This document shows, piece by piece, positions 32,808 to 43,754 of a DNA stretch of 64,000 bases; within the stretch, counting starts at the first letter, position 1, and every line of letters begins with the position of its first letter. Origin of the DNA: Galerina marginata. Taxonomy: Eukaryota > Basidiomycota > Agaricomycetes > Agaricales > Galerinaceae. Below the pieces are notes generated by a model that was not told the origin of the DNA, did not search any database, and saw only the letters and a program-made list of their open reading frames with translations. Both the position numbers and the translations under genes were made by a program. The stretch is taken from contig JAECYW010000001.1 in NCBI GenBank assembly GCA_023014335.1, positions 2,666,001-2,730,000 on the forward strand. The letters run 5' to 3'.

Positions 32808-34052
32808 ATGAGGTTATCAGCAGCTTCTCTCAGCATCCTTGCTCTCGTCGGCTCTGCCAGTGCCGACTACTTCTCGGCAGGTTGGAGCCCCGGTCAAAAG
32901 GTCGAGAAAGAGGCGAAGACCGTTGCCACGTTTGTGCCCCAGGCATCGCCTACCGCTACTGCATCTGCATCTGTGAATGCGCCCGCGCCAAAAGGCACCC
33001 CATTCAGCTTCTCGAGCTTGTTCGATATGAACAAACTCCTGACATCGGAGCCTGCAGTTGCACTTTTCAATAACTTTGGCATCAACATTACTGATAGAGT
33101 TCAAGCTGCTCTCGACGTCAAGATTTGGGATGACCGAGTTGAGCTTATCACGGACCATAACTACAAAGATTTGATAGTCAATGAGCCCCTGACCGAAGAG
33201 GAAGAGAAGAAGAGGGTGTGGGCTCTTGTCATGTCTGTACTGTCACTTGCGTATCAAAGCTCGCGCGCTGAACCTTTTTACAACAGCTCTGTTACCTCTG
33301 CGAAACAGGATGGCCTTTCTAAATTTCTGGATAATGTCTTCGACACCGCATTCAATGAAACGCAGCTGGCAGGAGATCTGCCCTATGTCAAATGGGGTCG
33401 TATTGATTACCTTAACGTAACGGGAATCACCACGAAATGGGCTGTTTGGCAGTATGTATATGTTTGTGACCCGTCCTTCATTGTACTTATGGTTAAACTG
33501 CAGAGCTCCGTACCTCGTTATCGCGACAGACCGAGGACAAACTCTTCGATTCTACCGACCCCATCAAATCCGCCTCCGTGACGATGCCCTGCGCGAGTTT
33601 TTGAAAGTCGAAGGCTGGAGGGTCACAAAACCCTGGTCCAGCGCGTATGCACCAGGTGGTGATAGGTATGCTGTTCTTTCGTTCACACTCACTCAAATAA
33701 TATACTAAAACACTTGATTTATAGGGAATACATCATGGAATTTATGGCCGTTTGGTTTACCAAAATCTACGACGTCGTGGTGCACGTCCCCAGGTGGTTG
33801 ATGATGCTCCTTTCCGGAGGCCTCGCGTCTCTTGTCATCGGCCTCCTCCACCGGCCGTCTAAGAAAGCCGCGGCCGCGGCCGCTGCCAAAGCCAAACCTC
33901 AAGTTCAAACCACAAGCGCGCCAAAGACTGCTGCGCCCACGAACGCCGCTCCATCGAGCATCACACCTGCTAATACAGACAGTGAACATGAGTCCACCGC
34001 GGCAGCACCTGCCAAACGAACAAGCACGAGGCAACGCAAGAACAAGAAATAG
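32808..34052 (+). CDS. ER membrane protein, thioredoxin-like lumenal part
   Basis: Three exons (32808-33451, 33504-33665, 33725-34052) join in frame to 377 residues. A signal peptide is evident (MRLSAASLSILALVGSASAD). The long lumenal region contains VKIWDDRVELITDHNYKDLI and a C-terminal part APYLVIATDRGQTLRFYRPH, which together resemble thioredoxin-like strands. A Cys-x2-Cys active site is not seen, so redox activity is unlikely. Asn-x-Ser/Thr sites (NIT, NSS, NET, NVT) fit a lumenal location. A membrane segment follows (WLMMLLSGGLASLVIGLLH), then a short Ala/Lys-rich cytosolic tail ending RQRKNKK, like an ER retention signal (KKxx-type region). The gene is divergent from KEX1, 268 bases apart, which suggests shared secretory regulation. 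Family assignment is tentative. Confidence 0.7.
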
Positions 34053-34647
34053 ATAACCCTCCTTGGATTCTTGTTCTTTAATGGAAGGATTAGATTGTAT
34101 GGTCCCTAGGAGAGGTTTGAGTCGGGTATTAGTATGCTAATGTATAACATGTGCATTATCTAGTAAGTAATATGTGTGTATTCTGTACTTATCTATGGAT
34201 TATGCATCTAGTGCAGGTGTTATTTATTTTTCTCTTTGCACAGTTCATGAATCTTATGAGGCATCCTTTGAGGCGATTGTGGTGAAATGTAATAACCGTT
34301 ATTATCCAGCGAAAGCTAGCTGGGCTGAACTAGATTCAAAGAGTTCCATCTCGGACTTGAACCCCAAGGGACGGTTGAGGCTGCTTCCGATGACCGTCGT
34401 TCAAATGCGCTTTGTGACTTAGTGACCAATTAGTGACTCAAGTTCAAGAACTTACATAATACAGCCTAAATTGGTGGTTGTCTGCGGTAACGGTTGTGTT
34501 TCTGTCATCGAATAATCATCAAGCCTCGAGGAGAACACTGGCTAGGGACCGGGAAGACCTTATGCTTACTGGTAATATTAAACTCTCGAAAACATGCCGA
34601 AGGCGCTGACCTTTGTGCCCAATTCCCAGTCAATTGACAACTTCGCA
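34053..34647. other. Intergenic before the paired family
   Basis: AT-rich, no gene supported. The last 60 bases resemble sequence upstream of the partner gene near 39000 (for example AATTGACAACTTCGCAATG), so homology of the pair extends to the start codon region. Confidence 0.55.
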
Positions 34648-36484
34648 ATGCAAAGTGGTCGAGACGCCACACAACACGAACAATGGAAAGCAAAGCCTGA
34701 AAATTCGAGTGAGCCTTCTTATCGCGATTCAATTGCCTCGAGTCTCATTAACGATCCGAAGCGCTGCTCAAGGCCCCGTTCAGTCCGAAAATTCGTCACA
34801 TTGCTGGGTTTACAAACCTTATAAAGCCCCGTGAGCCTCCTCAACCAGCAAGTATATACAGTCGCTCTCTCTTTCCTGCTGGAAACGGATATCCTTTATG
34901 GACACCCACTTCAGTGACCAGTCTACCCTTGGCTTTTAAGCAGCGTGGCATCTGCATAGGGGACGTAGGTGTTTTGGTTCGCAATGGTGACTTCAGCTTT
35001 GTCTTCAACATCTTTCTACCAAGAGATCACCCCGTGCATAAAATTCGCGAACTCCCCAGCGGGTTTGTACCATTGGAACCTCTGGAGCTTTCGGAGGTTC
35101 AACCTATTCCCGATCATTTCCCCCCAGGCTCAATCATTGTAAGCAAAGGAGTAGAAGTCACCCCCCAACCCGAGTCGCCAGATGAACCCGCGTAAGCAGT
35201 TTCTTGCATTTCGAGAGTTTATCATCCAACCAACCTTTTTTTTCAGTCACATTTTATTCAAGTCTTCTGATCCTGAGTCCTCCTTGCTTATTCTTCCTAC
35301 CGGCGCCTCACGCCAAGATGTCTTGACAACCCGCATCCATGAGTACGTTAGAAAACATGCTCTAAATTGGTTTCAATATTTCGATTATCATGCCAACATG
35401 GGATTCGCCATGCCAAATGGCACAGTATATATCATCACTGGACACGACAAAGCAAGGTCTTGCACGATGAGCACATTCCCTGATATATTTTCTCAAGGAC
35501 TCCGGGAAATGACGGCTAAATATTACTACGAAAGTGATACATTCATTCCTGACCCCAACGCTAGTCACAAGATACTACGCCCCCTTCCAGATAACGGGGA
35601 GGACCGTTGCGTCTTCCTTCGGGGGTTTAGGATTGCTCTTGGCCCAAATGACTGGGTTGAGACATTCGATGACCTTCCCGAATTCATGACTCCCTTTGCA
35701 GTGATACCGCCTACGCCTTCAGGTTCAGAGCCAGGCCTTGGAAGTGACCGACGCTCATTGATTAGTGCTAGTTCCAAATCTTCTCTCAGTCAGTCACAAT
35801 CATCAACTGGTTCTGAGGTTATGTATGTCCAACAGGTAAGGGAGCTCCATTAGATATACGATTATTTTTACTGATTTAAATCTACAGCATCCTTTCCACC
35901 CATCTGATATAATAGGTCAAATCATGCTTTTCCAGGTAGATATGCTGAATACTGATTTGTCTATTTATGGCCCATCTGACAATCTGACTTGAAGTGTCCA
36001 GAATCGTCTCTCGCATTCATCGACGACCACATATGGTCTATTCATTCGCAGCCCGGAAGGAGCATAGCTGTCGAAAACTCAAGATTGTTTACAGGTCTTT
36101 CGATGTGCCAATGGAGCTTTTATACCTGACTTCGCACAGTCGATCTTTGAAATTTTTTGTTTTCATGACATACTCAATTCAGGTGGTGAGGTATTTTCAA
36201 CAAATGGATATATGTTGTTCTTATTTGATAATAAAAGATGTTTTAACTTTGGTCCCGAGTACTGCATCCAAGAACCACATTGTAAGTACAGGATAAAATC
36301 ATTCTTCTTATCCTTATTTCTGAAACAGAAGCTATGGCTTCGAAAATTGCAACGGCTATTTGCAAAGGATACAAAGGACAGAGAGCAAGAGTCATCCAAT
36401 TGGATGAATGGGCTTGTGTTTGACTTAGTTCTTCAAGGCGAAGACCTGATGGACGAAAATTATCATCTGCAAGATTGGACATAA
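34648..36484 (+). CDS. Paired unknown family, copy A (one frame break)
   Basis: Seven exons: 34648-34708, 34762-35191, 35247-35835, 35888-35935, 35995-36185, 36238-36281 and 36329-36484. Their lengths match copy B closely (exon 3 589, exon 4 48 and exon 6 44 bases in both). The product would be about 505 residues. Shared blocks are LLKAPFSPKIRHIAGFTN, YSRSLFPAGNGYPL, QRGICIGDVGVLVRNGDFSF, NIFLPRDHPV, HFPPGSIIVSKGVEV, RIHEYVRKHALNWFQ, VYIITGHDKARSC, FADLPEFMTPF-like (here FDDLPEFMTPFAVIPP), and the ending LVFDLVLQGEDLMDEN. No domain of known function is recognised. Exon 5 is 191 bases against 190 in copy B, and an extra G in ACAGGTC near 36094 breaks the frame there. No membrane segment or signal peptide is seen. 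Confidence 0.72.
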
Positions 36485-37137
36485 CCCTGTATATAGTTAG
36501 CACATTAGTAGAATGCCTACATCTGTAATGGTATAGACTCGTTGCCAGTCTCCCTGGGTGGGGAAAAAAAATTTGTGTGTGGGTCATGAATTATGGTGGC
36601 TAATTCCGTCCACATACAATTTTTTTTTCTGCCGCCAGAACGGCTGGTCTCGAGCCTAGTAATGGTATAATAATTTGGTATTGTGACAGAAAGTGTGCTA
36701 GTGAGGACACCTAATTGTCTGCAATGCTGGGAAAGGATAGATTTCGAGAAAGGGTAGAAGAGGACGGAGAAGGGAATAGGCTATTCTTGGAAATTGCGAG
36801 TGCGCCAACACTACATTGGTCTGGCAAAATTGGATCCTTCAAAGGACCACTGGTTGACTGAAGTTTACCTTCAGCACTGTGGGACCATTGATACTTCTCG
36901 CTCACACTCCCAAGGCGGTCCAGAGTCCAGACGAGCTTCCAAGGGGCTTCCACAATCCTTTTGCTATGAAAAGTAATGAAGCCCCAGGTCTTTACAAGGT
37001 ATAGCGACGTTCTGAGCGCAAGCTTCTTGTAAGTATGCGCAGTCATCCTGCTTGGTCTTGCCTTGCCCAGACCCAAAACCCTTCGACTGCTTGAAGAATC
37101 GGGGATGGCGCATTGGTCTAGTTTATATATGTACATA
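36485..37137. other. Spacer between the tail-to-tail family copies
   Basis: About 650 bases. I see no long inverted repeat between the two genes at the level I can read. Short A/T runs occur near 36565 and 36620. No gene seen. Confidence 0.5.
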
Positions 37138-38970
37138 TTACCTACCTAAGTGATAATTATTGGCCATACAATCTTCGCCTTGGAGGATAAGGTCATCTAT
37201 AAGGTCATCCATCCAACTTGGAAGCTCTTGCTTTTTATCTTTGACAAATAGCCTTCGCAATTTTTTTAGCCAGGGTTTCTACTCCGAAGATGAAGACCAG
37301 ATTTTGTTTAGAATATCCAATGCTCACATTTTGATTTCTCGGTTTGACGCTTGGAACCAAGGTTAACACTCCTAGTGTGCTTAAATGTGGACTGTGGTAA
37401 ATTATTCATAAGTTGCAATAACTCACCATCTTTATACAGGATGTCATGGGAGTGGAAGATCTGAGATACCAACTGCGTAAAGTCAGAAATAAAACCACCT
37501 CGAGCACATTGAAATATTGTGAATGAGTTTGATTGCTCAGTAATCACTCTCTTTCCCGGTAACGAATGTATGGACCATACATTGTCGTCGACAAGAACGA
37601 CGGATGAGTCGGGGCACTGCACACTTCTCAGAACAAAGTAGAGGGCGAGTAACAAGATACATACTTCGAAAAGCATGATCTGCCCAATAATATCAGAGGG
37701 GTGGAATGGATACTATAATTCTGATCAGAGAACTTTTTGATACGTAAAGAAGGTTGCAAACCTCTGGGACGTTCACCGAGTTAGAACTAGTTGACGATCC
37801 TATTGATTGGCAAATCGAGGAAGACGTAGAACTACTGGAAGACTCTTGGTCAAATTGAATTTTCGCCCTGGAACATGAGGGTCTAGGTGGTATCACAGAA
37901 AAGGGCGTCATGAATTCAGGTAAATCAGCAAACTGTTCAAGCCAGAGATTTGGACCGAGAGCAACCCTTATACCTCGCAGAAAGATGCAATGGTTCTCCA
38001 AATTATCCGGGAAAGGTTCCCAATCCTGGAAATGGGAGTTGCGGTCAACGATCAGATTGTCGTCATCATAGTAATAGTCGGCAGTCATTTTAGGGGCTCC
38101 TTGGGAAAATATGTTAGGAAATATGTTGAGGCTGCAGGATCTTGCTTTGTCGTGTCCAGTAACAACGTATATGGTACCGTTCGGTGTTGTTAAACCATTA
38201 TTCGATGAATAATCGACAAATTGAAACCAGTTCAGAGCGTATTTTTTGACGTATTCGTGTATACGAGGGGTCAAAATATCCTGACGTGAGGCACCATTGG
38301 GGAGAATAAGGATCGCGGCCTCAGGTTCAGAAGATTTAAATGATAAACGCCTGTTGAAATTTTGGTTGACGATAGTAACAAATTCAAAGAAAGCGACTTA
38401 CGCGGGTCTGTCAGACGCGGATTCAGGAAATACTTCAACCCCTTTGCTCACAATGATAGAGCCAGGTGGGAAGTGGTTTGATATAGTGTGAATTTCGGAA
38501 GAATCTAAGGGCTCTAAGGGAGCAAATTCAGTTGGGACTCGAGTATTCACAGGGTGGTCCTTTGGTAGAAAGATATTGAAAAGGAAGCGGAAATCTCCAT
38601 TGCCGGTTAGGAGACCAACATCGCCTATGCAGATACCTCGGTCATCGTATTCCAAGGGTACGCTAGTAATTGGAGTCGTAAAATGCAATGGGTATCCGTT
38701 TCCAGCAGAAAAGAGGGAGCGAGCGTATACGTTTGAAGGTTGAGGAACTTCACGAGGCTTTATGAAGTTTGTATACCCAGCAACGTGACGAATTTTCGGG
38801 CTGAAAGGGGCCTTGAGCAGCACTTCAAACAATCAATGCAAGAAAATAAAAAGAAATGGTTTGCAAGAAGACCCACTAGAACTTTCAGTTGGGTTGAGCT
38901 TCGCTTTCTTTTCATGGTCCTTGCTTCTTTTCCATTGTTCCCGTTGTGTGACTTCTACATTGCTCTCCAT
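37138..38970 (-). CDS. Paired unknown family, copy B (intact)
   Basis: The same seven-exon plan as copy A on the other strand: 38970-38877, 38822-38402, 38350-37762, 37712-37665, 37616-37427, 37371-37328 and 37278-37138. The lengths sum to 1527 bases, exactly 508 codons plus stop, with normal GT..AG borders, so this copy reads intact. The start is MESNVEVTQREQWKRS (ATG 38970). Shared blocks are LLKAPFSPKIRHVAGYTN, YARSLFSAGNGYPL, RGICIGDVGLLTGNGDF, NIFLPKDHPV, HFPPGSIIVSKGVEVF, VVTGHDKARSCS, DLPEFMTPFSVIPPRPS, VLTLVPSVKPRN and the end LILQGEDCMANNYHLG. The central part has Ser-rich low complexity (ESSSSSTSSS). No known function; the protein looks soluble. I expect related copies elsewhere in this genome, because a broken third one lies at 15.6-15.9 kb. 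Confidence 0.82.
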
Positions 38971-40089
38971 TGCGAAGTTGTCAATTCCTTGCGAACCCGG
39001 TTCAGGCAAAAAGGCTCAATACTTTTCGTACACTTCGAGGAATTCGTTGTCACCAATACCTAAAGTTTCCAGATATCTCACCTATGTCGTGGTCTGAAAG
39101 TCGAACCAAGAGGATGAATGTCGGTGTGATCATCCACAAGTGGCCGCAGTGCCACATTTCTACATTTATTTTAATTACGTAAGACACCGATTAGCTCAAG
39201 CCTCCCAACTTAGCCTCCAGGACATGCAGAAATGCAAAAAAACTGTGACATTTGTTGCATAGCGGTCAATATTCATTAGCAACCGAGGCATCCAAAGGCT
39301 ACTTGTAACTTGTGATAGGAAGGCTGGCATTTGAGCCACTTGTATTCAACTCAAATTCAACTTAATTCTCCGAGGCGAAAATTGAGTCATGGCAAACTTG
39401 GACAGATTCACTTTGGATTCATTTGACGGTCTTGACCAGACATTCGTTCACATAAAATTGTGTTTTTTCTTGTATTATGTACGCAAACCGGCTTCAAAAT
39501 GTCTGATACTGGACTATATACAAGTCAATCACATAAGACAAACTTCTCATAGAATCAAGCATTGCTACGTAAGGACCCTCTGAAAGACGAGCTCGGGGAC
39601 AATGAATGGAGGATCGACTGTTTTCCTCTGGAAACTGCATAGGGACGAATACTCACAAGGGAAGGGCAAGACCGAGGGGTGTTTTGGGGGGTACTCACCA
39701 GCAGTAATGGAATTTACTGACCATCCACACTCGGAGGTTGAATGGTGAAGGCTGTTGTGGGTCCTCTTGAAGGCGAATACGGATTAAAGGTCGAAGTTGA
39801 AGGTTTATAAAGGGACACACAAGTAAACAACGCTTTTGGAAACTTTTTCTATATCTGGACATGATCGATTGTTCGGCTGCGTCGGGTTCTTGGAGTTGGG
39901 TCAACCTAACAACCTTGGACGTTGCGTGCTTGAAGCGGACCCGTTTTCACCCCCGGTAGACATTCCAACACAAGAGGAGTCACAATGCAATGCAAACCCG
40001 ATTCCCTGAAGGATCAAATTAGCCCACCCATCCAAAGGGAAGCAAATTCGTACCGGATCAGGAACGGCGGCTAAGAGCTCGGCTTCATC
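38971..40089. other. Intergenic
   Basis: About 1.1 kb. The first part is the promoter of copy B. The rest has only short frames with no recognised domain. No repeat noticed. Confidence 0.5.
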
Positions 40090-40157
40090 GGGGTCATAGC
40101 TCAGTTGGGAGAGCAGCAGACTGAAGCGACTTGCGCGTTCAATCCGCGGTGACCCCA
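40090..40157 (+). tRNA. tRNA-Phe(GAA)-like gene, probably defective
   Basis: Both acceptor strands pair over seven bases (GGGGTCA with TGACCCC), followed by A. The D arm is normal (GCTC, loop AGTTGGGA, GAGC) and gives a good A box. The T arm has the loop TTCAATC with four of five stem pairs (GCGCG with CGCGG), giving a B box. The anticodon side has CTGAAG, so GAA for Phe, but the 3' strand of the anticodon stem and the variable loop are missing. The sequence runs straight into the T stem, for a total of 68 bases. About five bases seem lost. It could be a decayed tRNA, or intact in the organism and miscalled here. Confidence 0.65.
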
Positions 40158-40426
40158 TGAATTTTTTTCCCTATTTTTCCCTTTCGAGTCTTGCTCTTTT
40201 CGTGTTAGCTAGTGTCTATTCGGAGTTAGTTGAGGTTCCGAAAAAACAAATGGTGTCAGTCGATGTCCAACATCCTCATCATAAACGAGAATAAGTGCTC
40301 CAAAGGTGGTGTTATATAAACATTTCATTGATCCTATGAAACCAAATGCGATCAAAGAAACGTTACACAGTACCTAGTGGAAAACGACATCCTTGAAGAA
40401 AACGGACAGAAAACCGGTAGCTGGTA

Positions 40427-42152
40427 TCAAATCATGGTCAGCGGTGAAGGTCGATCGGCCGCTCTAGGGAATGCATTTGTCGAAGCCAAGACGACCATCT
40501 GCTTTTCATGGCTGATATAACCACGTATGAAGTTCCTGTAGATCATGTTCGCGACTAGACATTCCGCTTCTTCTTCTGGAACATCGATCCCTGATATTGA
40601 TAAGGCAGTGTGGAACATCGAGATTGGAATTCGAGTCCCCTTTCCTGTGGCAACCCACCTAAAATACGGGTGTGATCGGCCATATATGGAAGCCAACATA
40701 TAGTACATGAATACTTACATTCTCCGGAACAGACTTCGTAGGCAGAGTTCCCTGGCCTTTTCAATAGAGAGCCAAAGGTTTAGCTCAAGCAACCGCGTTT
40801 CCCACTTTTCAAGAGCCACGTCGTAGGCTTTAAGATCGCCAAGTCTAATAGCTGTAGTGAATGGGGAAAATATCTCGTCCAAGACAGGGAAGCGTTTCAT
40901 TAACTCTGCTGAAGGAAGTTGACCTTGCAAAATCCGAAGAGGAATCAAATACGCCAGTATACGCCTAAAGTTAAGGTTAACAATTGATCGAGATACTGTG
41001 ACATGCAGAGAACTGACTCCTGGTTGCCATGGGCGTCAATATGGCAGTTATAGAAAGCGAGGGTCAGTTCTTCTTCAGACTTAAGTAAATTTGTTAGTGA
41101 CCCACAATCAAGGAACAGAAGACGAGAACAAACCTTGACAAATTCCTCATTCAAGAAACTTAGCATGCCAAGGTAATACCTGTAAGTGACCTTTCAAGTA
41201 TTGAGTCAAGAACATCTCCAACGCCGGAACCGACTTACTTGATGCGATCTTGGGAACAAGGATAATGCTGGGATGTCATTGTTAGCTTCCAGAGCGCGTA
41301 GGATATTCTTCGAGAGCGATATTCGCTTGACCTGTGGCAGAAGAAAAAACTTGTCGCACCAAAGTTGCGATCAAGAGAAAGCATGCTTGCCCGAAAATAG
41401 CATTTTAACACAAGGCCGACAACATAGTAAACTCCCCATTTCCTGGACTGATCTGGCGGTGACATTCTACAAATCCAATTAGAGATCCAAGGACGGGGGA
41501 AAAGTGGGATGGTATTAGGTATTATACCTGTCAGTTATGCAGTTTCCAAATGCCTTTGCAATTATTCTCGCAGATTCCTCCATGCAATCGCTTCTTTGGT
41601 TGTTGTATTTGGCGTGGAAGTCTGCCTATTAAATTACAGATAGGTCAGGACCCTAGGACAACAGGAAAGGTGTGATACTTACATCCATAGCGAGGTCTCT
41701 CAGATCCCGCAATATTGAGAACAATGCAGGAAGTGTCCACCCTCGGTTCTCGGTAAAGAAGCGCAAGAAAAATCTACACGACAAGTCGGAAAAGGACGGT
41801 CAAGAACCAGAGCAATGAAAACTCACGATACAAGCTGTGATTCCTCCTTGAAAGCCTCGATATATCTCTTCTTAGCCACATGCGTGCAAATCAGGACATA
41901 TTGAATAGCAATTTCATCCCATGGACTTTCCATGGAGCCTTCATAAGGGCCAAATGACGCGCGCTAGCATCTGTATTTCAGCATTGACATAGATCTTCGA
42001 GAATGTCCACTGACCGTTGGATTTCGAAACTCCTTCACTAGATCCTTCCCGTGTGGACTAGTCGGACGAAGAAGGTAGGCCAGGTTTGGTCCATTTTCGA
42101 GTACGATCGCGTCGTTCAGTTGAACGATGAATGTCGAGAAATCCATCGGCAT
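40427..42152 (-). CDS. PCI-domain protein, PCID2/CSN12 (THP1) family
   Basis: Members work in nuclear mRNA export (TREX-2) or as CSN12-like signalosome-associated proteins. The start is ATG 42152 (MPMDFSTFIVQLNDAIVLEN). Later blocks are DEIAIQYVLICTHVAKKRYI, LPALFSILRDLRDLAMDADF, ARIIAKAFGNCITDR, ISLSKNILRALEANNDI and QVTYRYYLGMLSFLNEE. The C-terminal PCI winged-helix part is LRILQGQLPSAELMKRFPVL, WETRLLELNLWLSIEKAREL, GIDVPEEEAECLVANMIYRN and IRGYISHEKQMVVL, with a stop at 40427. About nine short introns are present. One seems to use a GC donor (TTTCGG|GCAAGC at about 41393). A missing base near 41949 breaks the frame once. The choice between PCID2 and CSN12 is open. Confidence 0.85.
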
Positions 42153-42482
42153 TTTCGGAGATAGAGTTACAGCAAGGAGTGAACGTTTTTGGACGAGCAG
42201 ACGTAGTTTCTCTCTGGTGGTTTTGGTGTCCGAGAATAAATGTTGTTTTCCGTCATTGGCAAGTGATCGACATCATTTGTCCCTGCTTGACATCAGCCTG
42301 ATCACGTGAATGGAACACGCCGATTAGTGAGGTCATTAGGGGGATTACAAAACGAGACGCCCATCTGACAAACCTGATACTGTGACGCCTCCGCGTAAAA
42401 ACTTGGGGTAAGACTCGTAAGGGCTATAAAGAGACGCGAACCGGGTTGAAAGCTTGTTTCCCTAACTCGATCCTTCAGAATT
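42153..42482. other. Divergent promoter of PCID2-like and DsbA-like genes
   Basis: A compact two-way promoter of about 330 bases. A TATAAA stretch near 42425 (GGGCTATAAAGAG) lies about 60 bases before ATG 42483 and is a plausible TATA box for the plus-strand gene. Confidence 0.5.
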
Positions 42483-43413
42483 ATGGCTTTACAACCCTCA
42501 CTACGCCCCCAGATCATTCTCGGCCATCCTGACGCGCCTCACTAGCTTGGATATTTTCTGTGAGTTTATCTACCACAAAGTCGCGTCGCGTCGAAATCTA
42601 ACTACTGGTATCCCTGGCAGTGGATTATGTTTGCCCTTATAGGTTACTCGGTACTTTCATCAATCAAGACCGTATGTACTGACAGTTCTATATCTCACTG
42701 CAGTGCCAAAATCGCGTTCAAGATTGACAAAATCCTAAAACCTCTCGTTGGTCCTGGTGGACCTTACGAGGGTAAGGTGAAGATCATCTACCGCATTCAA
42801 GTACAGCCGTGGCATGCTATGTCCACGCTGACCAGTGAAGCGGGTCTCGCGGTATGAGCCTTCCTACCTTCTATAATTTTTCTCACTGACCATTTACGCG
42901 AACCATCAGGTACTTCGCCTCTCTCCTGAGAACTTCTGGCCCTTCAGTCTTGCAGTAATTATTGCTTTTAATATTATATGATTGTCCTCATGTAACCTTC
43001 CGGAAACAGCTTTACAAGCATCAACAGGAATATTTCGATATTCCGTCCCAAGATTTGACCACCCGACAAGTCCGAGAGAAGCTCGCCCAGCTCGCGGCAG
43101 AGTTCCTGCCCACTAACGGAATCGAAAAGTTCAAGGACCTCCTCGCATTCAAGGGCACCCCGAATGGAGGGAATGCCGTTACTGATGACCTCAAGTACAA
43201 TAGTAAGTGTCTATCTGCGTCTTGGCCCCAGCCTATTCATCGAGATGTTCCACTCTAATTCGTGTTTCTCCTTTCAAAGTTAAATTCTCTAGACAGAATA
43301 GCATTCACGTATCGCCGACCGTTCTCTTGGACGGCCTTGTCCAAAACCAGGTAGGGAGCTCCTGGGAGGAAGGGGACTGGAAGGAGTATCTGTCGAAGCA
43401 GGTTCAATTGTAG
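42483..43413 (+). CDS. DsbA-like thioredoxin-fold protein
   Basis: Six exons: 42483-42559, 42621-42642, 42704-42851, 42910-42954, 43010-43202 and 43280-43413. Their sum is one base over a multiple of three. Removing an extra T near 42541 restores the frame (GHPDAPH then SLDIFLDYVCPYSAKIAF) to 205 residues. CPYS at the start of the first helix matches the active-site position of DsbA/kappa-class thioredoxin folds, with Ser replacing the second Cys. Helical inserts follow (AMSTLTSEAGLAVLRLSPEN, then EYFDIPSQDLTTRQVREKLA), and the last block NSIHVSPTVLLDGL contains the cis-Pro typical of the fold. A monothiol site points to glutathione-linked or non-redox function, not disulphide formation. No signal peptide, so it is probably cytosolic. 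Confidence 0.8.
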
Positions 43414-43754
43414 CATATTTATCCCATGTTGAAGCCGTCCACAAACTGTCAACTAAATACATCTTCCTAAGTCATGAGTTTCTCCGAGTTCGAGATTTCA
43501 TCTCACAAACTAATACTGACCTCCAAGTTAGCATGGTAAGAATCTCAGCCTCGTTTCTTACTCTCCGCTTCCCATGGGCCATTTATCTACTTGGGAATTC
43601 CGCATACATTCAATACAGTAAGATCTACAAAAGTAAACGTAGCAGTACAAATTATATCTAGCTGATACCGTAAACCATTTGAATACATAGTAGGGGTAGT
43701 CTTGTGAGGGTGATACTAATAGTACAGTTGCAAAGGGAATACCGCATAAAATCG
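43414..43754. other. Convergent intergenic space
   Basis: About 340 AT-rich bases between two stop codons. No gene seen. Confidence 0.55.

Noticed and set aside
36300..36484. Shared frameshift in the last exon of all family copies
   Set aside because: At first the KIATAICK frame looked coding and needed a +1 shift in each copy. The alternative frame (KLWLRKLQRLF against KPWLKKLRRLF) aligns from the splice acceptor onward in copies A and B, so no shift is needed.
39901..40158. Minus-strand 85-codon frame over the tRNA-like gene
   Set aside because: It is antisense to the tRNA arms and has no splice or domain support.
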